Shown: one piece after another, positions 44,626-56,200 of the stretch
Numbering within the stretch: position 1 is the first letter of the stretch
Layout: each line of letters opens with the position of its first letter
DNA from: Anthopleura xanthogrammica
Taxonomy: Eukaryota > Cnidaria > Anthozoa > Actiniaria > Actiniidae
Direction: 5' to 3'
Assembly (NCBI GenBank): GCA_964019055.1
Contig: OZ025206.1
Span: 10,275,486 to 10,339,485, forward strand
Length of the DNA stretch: 64,000 nucleotides
Made by a program: the position numbers and the translations under genes
Notes under the pieces: generated by a model
Databases searched by the model: none
The model's input: only the letters and a program-made list of their open reading frames with translations
What the model was told of the DNA's origin: nothing

Positions 44626-45028
44626 TAACCATCCCCTCCCACTACAACGTACTGTAATACAAGATTACAGGTCGAAATTCCAATATCAGGGTTGGTGGGA
44701 GCGGGGTTGCCAGAAGGGCACTAGCTTTTGGGGGAGCCTGCCCCACCCCCCCCCCCCCCAATCCTTTGGTTACCAGACAGACAGAGTGCGTAAGTAGCCT
44801 ACTGTGAGGCCTAGCCTGAGTTCGCAAGAGGGTTATTCCCCCACTTTTTAGGCAAATTTCTAACTAGAGCCCCTCCCATTGCGAAGAATTACCTTTTTTT
44901 TATTTCTACCATTCACCACTTTCACATTCCCATAATAATTTGCGTTTTTGGGGGGCAACAACAAGACAAACTCATTAATATTACAATAAAGATTAATAAA
45001 AATTGAAGAAAAAAACATATAATATGTA

Positions 45029-45170
45029 CTTATTGACTGAGTGGGAGGTCTGAACGGGAAAATATTTGGCTCAAGGTCCTGAAGTACGGAACGAGCGCAG
45101 CGAGTTCCGTGCCAAGGACCGAGAGCCAAATATTTTCCCGTTCGGACCGACCTTAACTCAGTCAATAAGC
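45029..45170. mobile_element. 142-bp foldback palindrome
   Basis: Arms with ACTTATTGACTGAGT, GAACGGGAAAATATTTGGCT and AAGGTCC are mirrored around GAACGAGCGCAGCGAGTTC. It lies inside a wider inverted arrangement: TCACCACTTTCACATTCCCA at ~44914 recurs inverted at ~45620, and TTATCATATGACC at ~45174 recurs inverted at ~45385. Confidence 0.75.
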
Positions 45171-45659
45171 ATTTTATCATATGACCACATATAAAAAATC
45201 GATTTCAAAGCGTTTTTAATAAATGCGAATCAAAATGCGTAGTTTTTACATGATTGACGGCAGCGAGTGCGAACGGCGAGTCCGAACGGGAAATTATTAC
45301 ACTTTTCGGAAAAGCGTACTTTTTTTGCTGACGACATTTTCCCCAAAGGTTTTTTTTAGAATCACGTGTACAGTGAAATACGGTCATATGATAAAAACAC
45401 TTATGCATTTATGATAGAATCTATCAGAATTCACAAAAACCAGAAAAAAAGAAATTTCAACAAGTTTACGAGTAAAAGTCATGACATTTCTTGGGAAGTC
45501 TATAAATTGTCTCCCATGCATGTGGAATTAACTCTGATTAAACTGAAAATATCCACGAAAATATTTGAATTTTCAAACAATTTTTGCTATTGTTGTCCCC
45601 AAAAACGCAAAGTATTATGGGAATGTGAAAGTGGTGAATTTTTTGGATTTTTGCCCAAC

Positions 45660-48600
45660 CCCCCCCCCCCCCCACTATTTAGTTCATTATGCCACCCCTG
45701 AATGCCTTAACTAATATTGGAAGAACATCTCACTGACACTGTTATTATTTTTTCTAGTTGGATAAAAGTCACCAAGGCTACTGTAGGAAGACTATTAGTG
45801 TTTGTGTAAAGAATTTATTTAGTAGAGTTACACAAGTGAATGTAGTTAGCTTTGAATGCTGTATTTCTTACATTGTTCATAGCTTCAACACTCACCTGCA
45901 CAATTCTACTAAATACTTATTCCCCACAGACTGAGCGGATTCTGGTTGGTATTTACCCTAGTTTGTTTTGGGTAAATATTGGCTGATTTTCACTTTGTCT
46001 TTGGTGGATAAGCAGAAGTTATATAATTTATCTGCATACAATTCTTTGTTGTATGTACAATTTTTCACCACTTTAAGAATTAGATGGTAAAGGTTGTGTG
46101 ACCTTTTCATTACAAGTGAAAAGTGACCATAACCTTTGTATTTTAATATTTACGATTTACTAAATGCTGGTAAATTATGCACATATTTTCTTCGCTGGAC
46201 GTGATGACTTGCTGACTTGGACTCTCTTATCATTCATTTATTAACATTGATTTCTTCCACATTGTTTTGATTCCCATTGATTTTGATATTTATTGCCATT
46301 GATTATGAATGATTTGATTGACATTGATTGATTGACTTTATTATTGATGAATATGAAAAAGTTTCTTTCTAAATTTTGTGCAACATGTCAATCAATTTTC
46401 AAAATTATTGTTTCAGTCACTTTTGGCCATATTTTCCTTTCAAAAACAGAAACAGTAGACCTTTTTTAATTATTACTAGTTTTTCCAAATTTCAGTCCTG
46501 AGAGCAAAAAAATTAATTCTGTTACAAAAGGAAGGAAAAAAGCTTTTTCATTAACCAATGTTTTGATGTTTATGTTCAGTATGCTCTCACTGCAGTAACA
46601 CTCCCTAAAATTCTAAATTTCTCGTCAAAACTAAGGTGAATTCAACCATTTGATGGCGGACATTTCTGCCGAATTATGTCTGTAAAATTGAAGTCTGTGG
46701 TGTTTTTTCTTTAATTTATTTCCTCACTGCTTTTCTTAAAACCATTTGATTCATATTATTTTCTAATGATATTTGGACTTTTTGGTTTTATTTGGTTGTT
46801 GATTTTCTGTTTTGCTACCATAGTCAGTGAGAGGCTACTGTACATTCTGATGATTGTTATTTTCATTGATGCATTTGATGATTAACAGTAGGATCCCACT
46901 ATCTTGTCTTTTGTTCTCAATTCTTTGACTAAAATCATGATTGGCTGTATTTAGTACTAATTTATGGTACTATTGGCTGTTTGTTCTCCTTTTTTATTTT
47001 ACCATTTTGTGATAGATAGTGTGGTTTTACTGTTTATCAATTACCATGTTTATTGAAAAGAGACTTTAATGATAAAGTTTTTCCTGCTATATCCTTGTTC
47101 ATGTTCATTCATCGACACGGTAAGTCAAGTGCATAATCTACCAGCATTCAGTCTTGCTATTACATATTAATCAATATTTATTTTGATCAATGTCCACCTA
47201 TTTGGCACTTTTGGATATTAGTTTTCTTTCAATTGCATAGAGGATGTAAGATGGAAGGTGCAATTTCCAAATCATTATTGTCAAACAGGAGAAGCTTGTC
47301 ATATTTTGATGAGCAATTTGAGCTATTTGTATAGAGTTACCATCTGTGTGAACACCTGATACACCAGTTATATTTGGTTTGGCTGTGTTGTGATTTGAAA
47401 TGGAAAAAAATTGAAAACTTTATGCAGACTTGTCAAATATGGTAACTCTTGCACGTGCTTGCAGTATTTGTACTTTTCAAAGGAATAGTTTCTCTGGAAA
47501 CCATTCCATGTATTCTTAAAGTGGTGAAACTTTAATTTAGGACTATGAGTGAACACACCATTGATGAGATTGAAGTACTGTGTACAAAATTCTATTTCAA
47601 TATTGAAGGATATTTTATGTCTGTGCTATATCAATCCTGTGATGAGTACTGTCTGATCTGAATTGTTCTCAACAATATTTGTTTCAATTTTGACCATGTT
47701 TTACGGTATAAACAACAATATAAATTTTACCAATCTTGAATATTGTTTCAGTCTGTGGTGCCTTTTTTGTCTTTTTTTTACTCAAGGACAGGATTGATAT
47801 GGTACTTTAATTCACAATGTCTTTAATCTGATATTCCCTGGAAAAATTTGAATTCAATTGGCCAGTGGATTCTCTTACTTTGCAAAGAGGCTTTTTGGCA
47901 TCTGTAGTGCATAGGGCTTGGTGTGTTCATCTCGTAGTCTGACATGGGTGTTTCTTGGGTAAAAGTATGCAAGAGATAATAAATGGTATTCTAAACGTTA
48001 AGAAACATTGACATGAGTTTGGCTCTGAAAAAAATTATATTTCCCTCTAAAACAATTTCAAATTCAAAATGATATATGAAAACGTAATTTCCCTGTACTT
48101 TGGAATGTTGTACAGGTGTATGATTTGTTTCACTTTTCTAAATTATTCACAAATCTAATGTGATATGAAATTTTTATACTAAAATTATTATCTCAGATTC
48201 ATTTTATGTTAGAAAATATCATATTTGAAAATTGGATACTCCCAAACAAACCATTTGTCACTCTTGCTGTATCATAGAATAGATTTTGCAGGATTGTGAG
48301 AAATCATGGTACATACATACTCTTTCAAGACACATCAAAATTGATCAATTGTCAGTTTAAGCCTTTACTTTATCTTGTCATGTGCCATGGTTTGTCACAA
48401 TCCACCAAAATATATTCTTCTACTAGTACTGGTAAGGATCAGAGGAGACATGGAACTTTTTGTATCATTTTCAGTTTTTGTCTTTTTCCAAATGGGTTGA
48501 GGCTCTATCTCAGCAAAGTTGGTTAATTGAGAAATTTTGGCTACACTTGCATTAAAATTTGAAACTTCAAAAAGATTCTGATCCCCTGGCACCCTCCCCT

Positions 48601-49500
48601 GGAAACATTCCGATACAGTCTGATTATTGAAAGTTCCATGGCTTAACTGGTCCCAACTAATGCTGTAAATCAAGGCGTAAAACTAGTGTTGTCCATCACT
48701 AAACAGATATGAATAAATTTCTCCAAATTCATCCTAATTCACATTAATTACTGTCAAATTGATCTTTCGATACAAAGTTTTTCATCGTCTTGTATTAAAG
48801 ACTACATTTTGTTAGTAAAAAAGTATTTTGATTCTTTTTGGCCAAGGACAACACCAGTTTATGTCTTTTTTCAGTATCCAGTACTAATCTTTTACTCAAG
48901 AAACACCTATGTCTATATACCAAACCAACTAACTGTCCCTAAGGTCTTGAGTTCATCCTACTGATCACCCTTAAGGGATACCCCTGGACTCTTTGTTCAG
49001 GGGTACTTCTTTTTAAGGGAAGGTAGGTTTGAACTTTTAATCTTGGGGACCTTCGTCTAATTACCCTAGGGGCAAAAAAAAGTGAAAAAAGACTTAGTAT
49101 AGGTTTTTCAAAAATTTTATGGCTTTTTTTCTTTTTTTTCACAATTTTTTTATTTTTTTATTGCCAATTTGAATTTTTTTATTTGCCAATTTGAATTTTT
49201 TTTATTTCTTTCTTACCTTGTCCGTGAGTGCTTGACTGACCTTGATCCTGGCTTGTGGGTGGCTGTATTCTTGCTTGTCGAATTTTTTTTCATTGAAGAA
49301 CTTGACTGACCTGGAGGCTTGAACCTGTACCTTTAACTTACCTTCAACAGCTCTGTAGTCCCGTAAATCTATGCTGTAGACTGTCGATGTGATTGTTGAG
49401 AGTAAAGGTTGTCCAGTTCCTTAAAACATAACGCTTGTAGTAGTTGGCATAGTAATGAACTTATTAAAATTCTTAAGAATAATTAATGTGTTGTTTATTG
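45660..49500. other. AT-rich noncoding region
   Basis: No exon, domain or transposon that I can support. Short ORFs under 95 codons show no recognisable motif. Several homopolymer C and T runs occur (45661, 49140-49205). Confidence 0.55.
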
Positions 49501-50607
49501 TCTGTACGAAACAATGGGATAATGAGCAGAACAAAGAAAGGGGATTAGATGGGTGGGGTAGAGGTGCTAAAGTGCTCATGAAGCATGTGGGAAAAACTGA
49601 AAAGTGCTAAAGTGACCACGAAGTGCAAGTGGGTGGGGTACGGGTGGATTTGTGAGGAAAGGGTATACACACCACCTGAACGGCCTGGAAAATTTCTAAG
49701 TTTTTTGGCGGGAAAAAAGTGCGATTTCGAAAAGGGGAGGTACACAAGAATCATTCGGAATAGCAAAACAAAATCGTTTATTTTCTATTGTTAAAATACA
49801 CTTAAATCCTAAATGGAAAAATCGACGAATAATAGCTTACAATAAAACGAATAATATACTTGAATTGTAAGTGAAAAAATCGACGAAATTTGGGGGAAAA
49901 TCTAAAATGTTTTGATGTCAATCTTATACAATAATTAAACATCTTAAAAATCCCCCAAAAAATATTATAAACCTTGTCTTGAAAGACAGATGATCGCACA
50001 TACTCCATCTTTTCTTCACTCCAACATCTGCAACACAATAAAGACAAAAAAGATAACTTAGTTCACAATCTTCGTTAATAATGATCTCGAAGAAGATCAA
50101 TAAGCTGTAAAGTAGAGTAAAATAGCGCAAAAGTTGTGTGAAAATCAAACGTTTTCCATGAGTTTCTCGCGCTTGATAAAGCACAAATTATCTCGATCTA
50201 ATGCAAGACGGGTAAGAATTAGGATCGAGGATCAAAATTAAAATACTTATAGTTCAAAATCCATTTTAGAATAAGGGAAACTGAAGAATATATGTGTCTA
50301 AATAAAAAAAATAAAATAAAAAATAAATAAATAAGGGAAAGTGACAACTGCGCAAAATGACGCCTTTGCTGCGCTTTATTTCGTCTGAGTTTTACGCACT
50401 AGTATTAGTCTTTTTCAAAACGAGCAACGAACTGTATTTTAGAAATATTAAAAATATCATAATCTAGTTACAATTTGTCAGATCAAATGTACAACATTCT
50501 TACTACTTTTTTATGCGATCTTTCTTTTGGTGGGATTTGATTTTGAATTAAATTAAATTTGAAAAACTTGGTTCCAGTCTCCTGATCGTTTTGATAACTC
50601 GTTCTAA

Positions 50608-50945
50608 GGGAGCATTCATTTTTTAGGAGGGGGGGGGGGGGGGCGGAGGAATTAGGGGGGGTCATTAAAAAATTACTAGATAAAAAGGGGGGGTCAACTT
50701 TTTTTTAACGTTGAACCAGGGGGGTCATGAATAAGAATACAGTCTTTTTTTTTTTTTTTTTAAGTCTTTTTCTGGAGGGGGGGGGGGGGGGGGGGCTAGA
50801 AAATTTTTACATTTGGAAGTGGGGGGGGGGGGGGGGTTATCAAAATATCCAATTCCTTACCATGGGGGCTAGCATTTTTTTTCTGTTTGATTCCTCTAAT
50901 TCCTCCGCCCCCCCCCCCCCCCCCTCCTAAAAAATGAATGCTCCC
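50608..50945. mobile_element. 338-bp MITE with poly-G/poly-C arms and TAA target-site duplication
   Basis: Termini GGGAGCATTCATTTTTTAGG and its inverted copy CCTAAAAAATGAATGCTCCC, each followed inward by a run of more than 12 G (or C) and CGGAGGAATTAG/CTAATTCCTCCG. TAA lies immediately outside both ends (50605-50607, 50946-50948). The interior has further G runs and a T run. Homopolymer lengths may be unreliable. Confidence 0.8.
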
Positions 50946-51499
50946 TAACTGAAATATATTTTTATAAACCATTGATCGTTAAAACCAAATGTTCGTCACT
51001 GAGAATGAAGCATTATAGCACTCATAGTAGTTAGAACTTTATAAGCTGCTAATACTGAACTTAAAACAGCGAGATAGCTAGTTGCACCATTGCTACAGTA
51101 GCTCTGAAGCGTCTTCGAAGTATACGAGCATTTGAATCATCAATAACGACGAGAATTCGCGCATTTTCTAGGTCTCTGGCGTTTATACATGTAACCTGAA
51201 GTCTATGATCTACGTTACCTTGTATTTCAAGCATCTAGGAGTTCAAATATACAGAGTTTCTTGAGTTATTAGGCACTTTCTTGTTGAACTCTTCAACATG
51301 GCAGACCAAGGTTGCATTCTACCAATCCCTAAGGATCTAAAAAGTCAGTGTGAAGTAATATGAATAACCATAGCGCAAATACAATGTTGAAGTGAGAAAA
51401 TGCTATTGTTATTTATAAAAAGGTGGAAGTCGTTTAAATAACGGGCTTCCTGTGGAAAAACAAAGGTAACCCGAAATTTAACATTAATTTCATCATTAA

Positions 51500-51860
51500 T
51501 AAGAATTCTCACTCAAATGAAATCGAAAATACTATCATTAAAAAACGAATTATATTTCATCATAAAAAAGACTTCTAATAAGCTTTCTGTTCCAAAAATC
51601 ATCATCTCAAATCTACATTCATTTCCCTTAGCTTTTTTTTGCGTTACAGTCCTCAAACTTTGTTCTAAATGTAATCATCACATTCCAACATTCATTTCGT
51701 CATTCATCAGAGTGATAATGCGCGTGGTGATCTAAATGAAATGATCATTCATTTCGTCGTTCATTACAGTCTGAATGTTCTCAATGAAATCATCAACAGG
51801 AATGTACATTCATTTCGTCATTCATAAGAGTCGGAATTCGCATGGTGTTCTAGATAGAAT
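51500..51860. repeat. Degenerate left flank of the 70-bp satellite
   Basis: Units with CATTCATTTCGTCATTCAT, TGCGCGTGGTG and CTAAATGAAATGAT are recognisable but diverged and unevenly spaced, becoming unrecognisable leftward. Same orientation as the main array after 53,255. Confidence 0.75.
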
Positions 51861-52175
51861 CCCATATCACAAAATAAACTCGCGCACTGATTGGTCCGAG
51901 ATGACGAATATGTGACGTAGATAGCGAAGGATTCAGCGCGGAATCCAACGCTTTCAAAGATGAATTCAATGAAAGATAAAGAATCCCGCACAAAAAACAT
52001 TTTGCTTTTGTCTTATAATCACTTGATTTTCTTAACGTATGGCATTTAAAAAAAATCAAAAAAGAAGATTAGTTTACAAAGAATATAAATAGAAATAGTT
52101 AACTTTGTTAAAAAGCGAATTTTCCTATAAACTAACAAAGAATGTTTGATAGCAGTCTGAAAAGTTGAATTCAAT

Positions 52176-52272
52176 GAAAAATCGGGAACCCCGCGTTTTG
52201 TTTTTCTTTCTCTTGCTTTTTATCCTCATCCGAGATGCTGTTTTTGACAACTTTTCTACATCAAAAAGCTAT
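52176..52272. repeat. Left inverted copy flanking the DUF3504 ORF
   Basis: Contains GAAAAATCGGGAACCCCGCG, CTTTCTCTTGCTTTTTATCC, TCATCCGAG and ACAACTTTTCTACATCAAAA. The same blocks appear inverted at 53147-53245, just upstream of the ORF's ATG. A weaker direct copy of GAATTCAATGAAA...ATCCCGCAC lies at ~51960. Confidence 0.8.
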
Positions 52273-52320
52273 TTTCGCGACTCGTGCGATATCGTTTTTT
52301 TCGGAATTCGCACTGTTTTT

Positions 52321-53139
52321 CTAAATGAAATGAACGACAAAATCTTGCAGTTGACAATCGTGTTGCTCTTTGACCGCTCGCATCCCGAGATGTGTCATGT
52401 TATTCCACCATACAAGGCGTACGAGGCTTCTTGCGTTTTCAAGACCGATAGCACCACTGGCCCACATTTTCTCTATATCTTCTGATTCTACTGGTTCTGC
52501 TGCATTAGGTTTGCTGCCCAGCCCTTTCTGCTTGAGGTCTTTTTTCTTCAAAGATAACATGGTTGAAACTTCTTCAAAAGCGCCGCTACTCTTGTAAAGG
52601 TCGAAGTTGTCGACGGCTGGAGGACAAGGACGCTCTAAGAAATATCTTCTGAGCCCGTTCCGGTAAGTCTGTAAAGTTCCTGGCTCATATTCCTTGCCTT
52701 TGTTGTTGCTTGTTGTTTGTCTTATCTCAATAAAGAAATGCTTTAGTAGTTCAGGGGCATTTTCTTTTGATACTTGATCAAGGCCGATCTCTTTGCCATA
52801 CTTTTGAACGTACCAGGTTTTTAACCTTCGTACTGCGACATTCGTGCTTTTTTTAGTATTTTTAGCCACCATACTTTCTTTAAATTCTTCTAGTTCTTCT
52901 TCAGTGAACGTGACAATTTCTTAACTTCTTGTGAAATCGCTTTCTTTGCCCTCACTAGTGGCCATGGTGTTTTCTGGCTTTTGTTGTTGTTGTTGTTGTT
53001 GTCGTTGTTTTTCGAGACGGCGGCGCCTCGTAAATGCTAGTGAAAGTTGTTTTTCTTGCCTTTCAATATCGAAAAAATTCACTTCAAAGTTCGGTAATTC
53101 ATAACACTCTTCTGGTTGTTTTGGGAAATTGAAAGTCAT
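52321..53139 (-). pseudogene. Crypton-type tyrosine recombinase / DUF3504 (KIAA1958-like) remnant
   Basis: Minus-strand frame from an ATG at 53139 to a stop at 52321, broken once by an in-frame TAA (52923-52921). The frame continues directly with EIVTFTEEELEEFKES before the next Met at 52872. It has a charged N-terminus with a Gln run (KQRQQQQQQQK). Then comes a core-binding-like helical domain (NVAVRRLKTWYVQKYG ... YEPGTLQTYRNGLRRYFLER), then SEDIEKMWASGAIGLENARS and NMTHLGMRAVKEQHD, the signature around the first catalytic Arg of DUF3504 proteins. The frame ends there, in satellite-like sequence, so the rest of the catalytic domain (HxxR and Tyr) is missing. It is therefore either a dead element or an exapted fragment. 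Cryptons and their host-derived relatives are abundant in cnidarians. Family assignment is from remembered motifs. Confidence 0.75.
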
Positions 53140-53146
53140 GTAGGAA

Positions 53147-53245
53147 AAAAGCTTTTTGATGTAGAAAAGTTGTCAACAACAGCGACTCGGATGAGGATAA
53201 AAAGCAAGAGAAAGAAAAATAAAACGCGGGCTTCCTGATTTTTCA
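53147..53245. repeat. Right inverted copy flanking the DUF3504 ORF
   Basis: Inverted counterpart of 52176-52272, immediately upstream of the ORF start, about 95 bp with roughly ten mismatches. Canonical Cryptons lack terminal inverted repeats, so this pair may come from a local inversion or from a different vehicle. Confidence 0.8.
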
Positions 53246-53254
53246 TTTTCATTT

Positions 53255-56200
53255 TCATCATGGTTTTCTAAATGAAATGAGCATCAAAAATATACATTCA
53301 TTTCGCCATTCATTACAGTATGAATTCGCATGGTTTTCTAAATAAAATGATTAATATAAATCTTCATTCATTTCGTCATTCATTAGAGTGGTAATGCGCG
53401 TGGTGTTCTAAATCAAATTATTAATATAAATCGTCATTCATTTCGTCATTCATTAGAGTGGTAATGCGCGTGGTGTTCTAAATGAATTTATTATCATAAA
53501 TCTACATTCATTTCGTCATTCATTAGAGTGGTAATGCACAAAGTGTTCTAAGTGAAATTATTATCATAAATCTTCATTCATTTCGTTATTCATTAGAGTG
53601 GTAATGCGCAAAGTGTTCTAAGTGAAATTATTGTCATAAATCTACATTCATTTCGTTATTCATTAGAGTGGTAATGCGCAAAGTGTTCTAAATGAAATTA
53701 TTATCATAAATCTACATTCATTTCGTCATTCATTAGAGTGGTAATGCGCAAAGTGTTCTAAATGAAATTATTATCAGAAATCTTCATTCATTTCGTCATT
53801 CATTAGAGTGGTAATGCGCGTGGTGTTCCAAATGAAATTATTATCATAAATCTACATTCATTTCGTCATTCATTAGAGTGGTAATGCGCAAAGTTTACTA
53901 AATGAAATTATTATCATAAATCTTCATTCATTTCGTCATTCATTAGAGTGGTAATGCCCGTGGTGTTCTAAATGAAATTATTATCATTAATCTACATTCA
54001 TTTCGTCATTCATTAGAGTGGTAATGCGTGTGGTGTTCTAAATGAAATTATTATCATAAATCTACATTCATTTCGTCGTTCATTAGAGTGGTAATGTGCA
54101 AAGTGTTCTAAATGAAATTATTATCATAAATCTTCATTCATTTCGTCATTCATTAGAGTGGTAATGCGCGTGGTGTTCTAAATGAAATAAATATCATAAA
54201 TCAACATTCATTTCGTTATTCATTAGAGTGGTAATGCGCAAAGTGTTCTAAATGAAATTATTATCATAAATCTACATTCATTTCGTTATTCATTAGAGTG
54301 GTAATGCGCAAAGTGTTCTAAGTGAAATTATTATCATAAATCTACATTCATTTCGTTATTCATTAGAGTGGTAATGCGCAAAGTGTTCTAAGTGAAATTA
54401 TTATCATAAATCTTCATTCATTTCGTCATTCATTAGAGTGGTAATGCGCGTGGTGTTCTAAATGAATTTATTATCATAAATCTACATTCATTTCGTCATT
54501 CATTAGAGTGGAAATGCGCGTGGTGTTCTAAATGAAATTATTATCATAAATCTACATTCATTTCGTCATTCATTAAAGTGGTAATGTGCTTGGTGCTCTA
54601 AAAAAAATTATTATCAAAAATCTTCATTCATTTCGTCATTCCTTAGAGTGGTAATTCGCAAAGTGTTCTAAATGAAATTATTATCATAAATCTTCATTCA
54701 TTTCGTCATTCATTAGAGTGGTAATGCGCAAAGTTTACTAAATGAAATTATTATCATAAATCTTCATTCATTTCGTCATTCATTAGAGTGGTAATGCGCG
54801 TGCTTTTCTCAACGAAATGATTATCAAAAATATACATTCATTTCGTCATTCATCAGAGTCTGAATTCACGTGGTTTTCTCAACGAAATGATTATCAAAAA
54901 TCTACATTCATTTCGTCACTCATAGCAGTCTGAATGCGCGTGCTTTTCTAAGCGAAATGATCAACAGAAATCTACATTCATTTCCTCATTGATCAGAGTC
55001 TGAATTCGCATGGTTTTCTAAATGAAATGAGCATCAAAAATATACATTTATTTCGTCATTAATCAGAGTCTGAATTCGCGTGGTTTTCTAAATAAAATGA
55101 TGGTCAAAAATCTACATTTATTTCGTCATTCATTAGAGTCTGAATTCGCGTGGTTTTCTAAATAAAATGATGGTCAAAAATCTACATTTATTTCGTCATT
55201 CATTAGAGTCTGAATTCGCATGGTTTTCTAAATAAGAATAAAATCAGAAAACTACATTTATTTCCTTCATAAGAGTATGAATGCTCATGGTGTTCTTAAA
55301 GAAATCTTTAGCAGAAATCTACATTCATTTCGTTATTCATAAGAGTGGTAATGCGCGTGGTGTCCTAAATGAAATTATTATCATAAATATTCATTCATTT
55401 CCCCATTCATTAGAGTGGTAATGCGCAAAGTGTTCTAAATGAAATTATTATCATAAATCTTCATTCATTTCGTCATTCATTAGAGTGGTAATGCGCAAAG
55501 TGTTCTAAATGAAATTATTATCAGAAATCTACATTCATTTCGTCATTCATTAGAGTGGTAATGCGCGTGGTGTTCCAAATGAAATTATTATCATAAATCT
55601 TCATTCATTTCGTCATTCATTAGAGTGGTAATGCGCGTGCTTTTCTCAACGAAATGATTATCAAAAATATACATTCATTTCGTCATTCATCAGAGTCTGA
55701 ATTCACGTGGTTTTCTCAACGAAATGATTATCAAAAATCTACATTCATTTCGTCACTCATAGCAGTCTGAATGCGCGTGCTTTTCTAAGCGAAATGATCA
55801 ACAGAAATCTACATTCATTTCCTCATTGATCAGAGTCTGAATTCGCATGGTTTTCTAAATGAAATGAGCATCAAAAATATACATTTATTTCGTCATTAAT
55901 CAGAGTCTGAATTCGCGTGGTTTTCTAAATAAAATGATGGTCAAAAATCTACATTTATTTCGTCATTCATTAGAGTCTGAATTCGCATGGTTTTCTAAAT
56001 AAGAATAAAATCAGAAAACTACATTTATTTCCTTCATAAGAGTATGAATGCTCATGGTGTTCTTAAAGAAATCTTTAGCAGAAATCTACATTCATTTCGT
56101 TATTCATAAGAGTGGTAATGCGCGTGGTGTCCTAAATGAAATTATTATCATAAATATTCATTCATTTCCCCATTCATTAGAGTGGTAATGCGCAAAGTGT

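Noticed and set aside
44642..45701. Pro-rich frames around the poly-C runs
   Set aside because: They depend on homopolymer length and lie in inverted-repeat sequence.
51298..51363. Short frame starting MADQGCILPIPKDLK
   Set aside because: Good start context but only 21 codons, no clear donor and no recognisable continuation.
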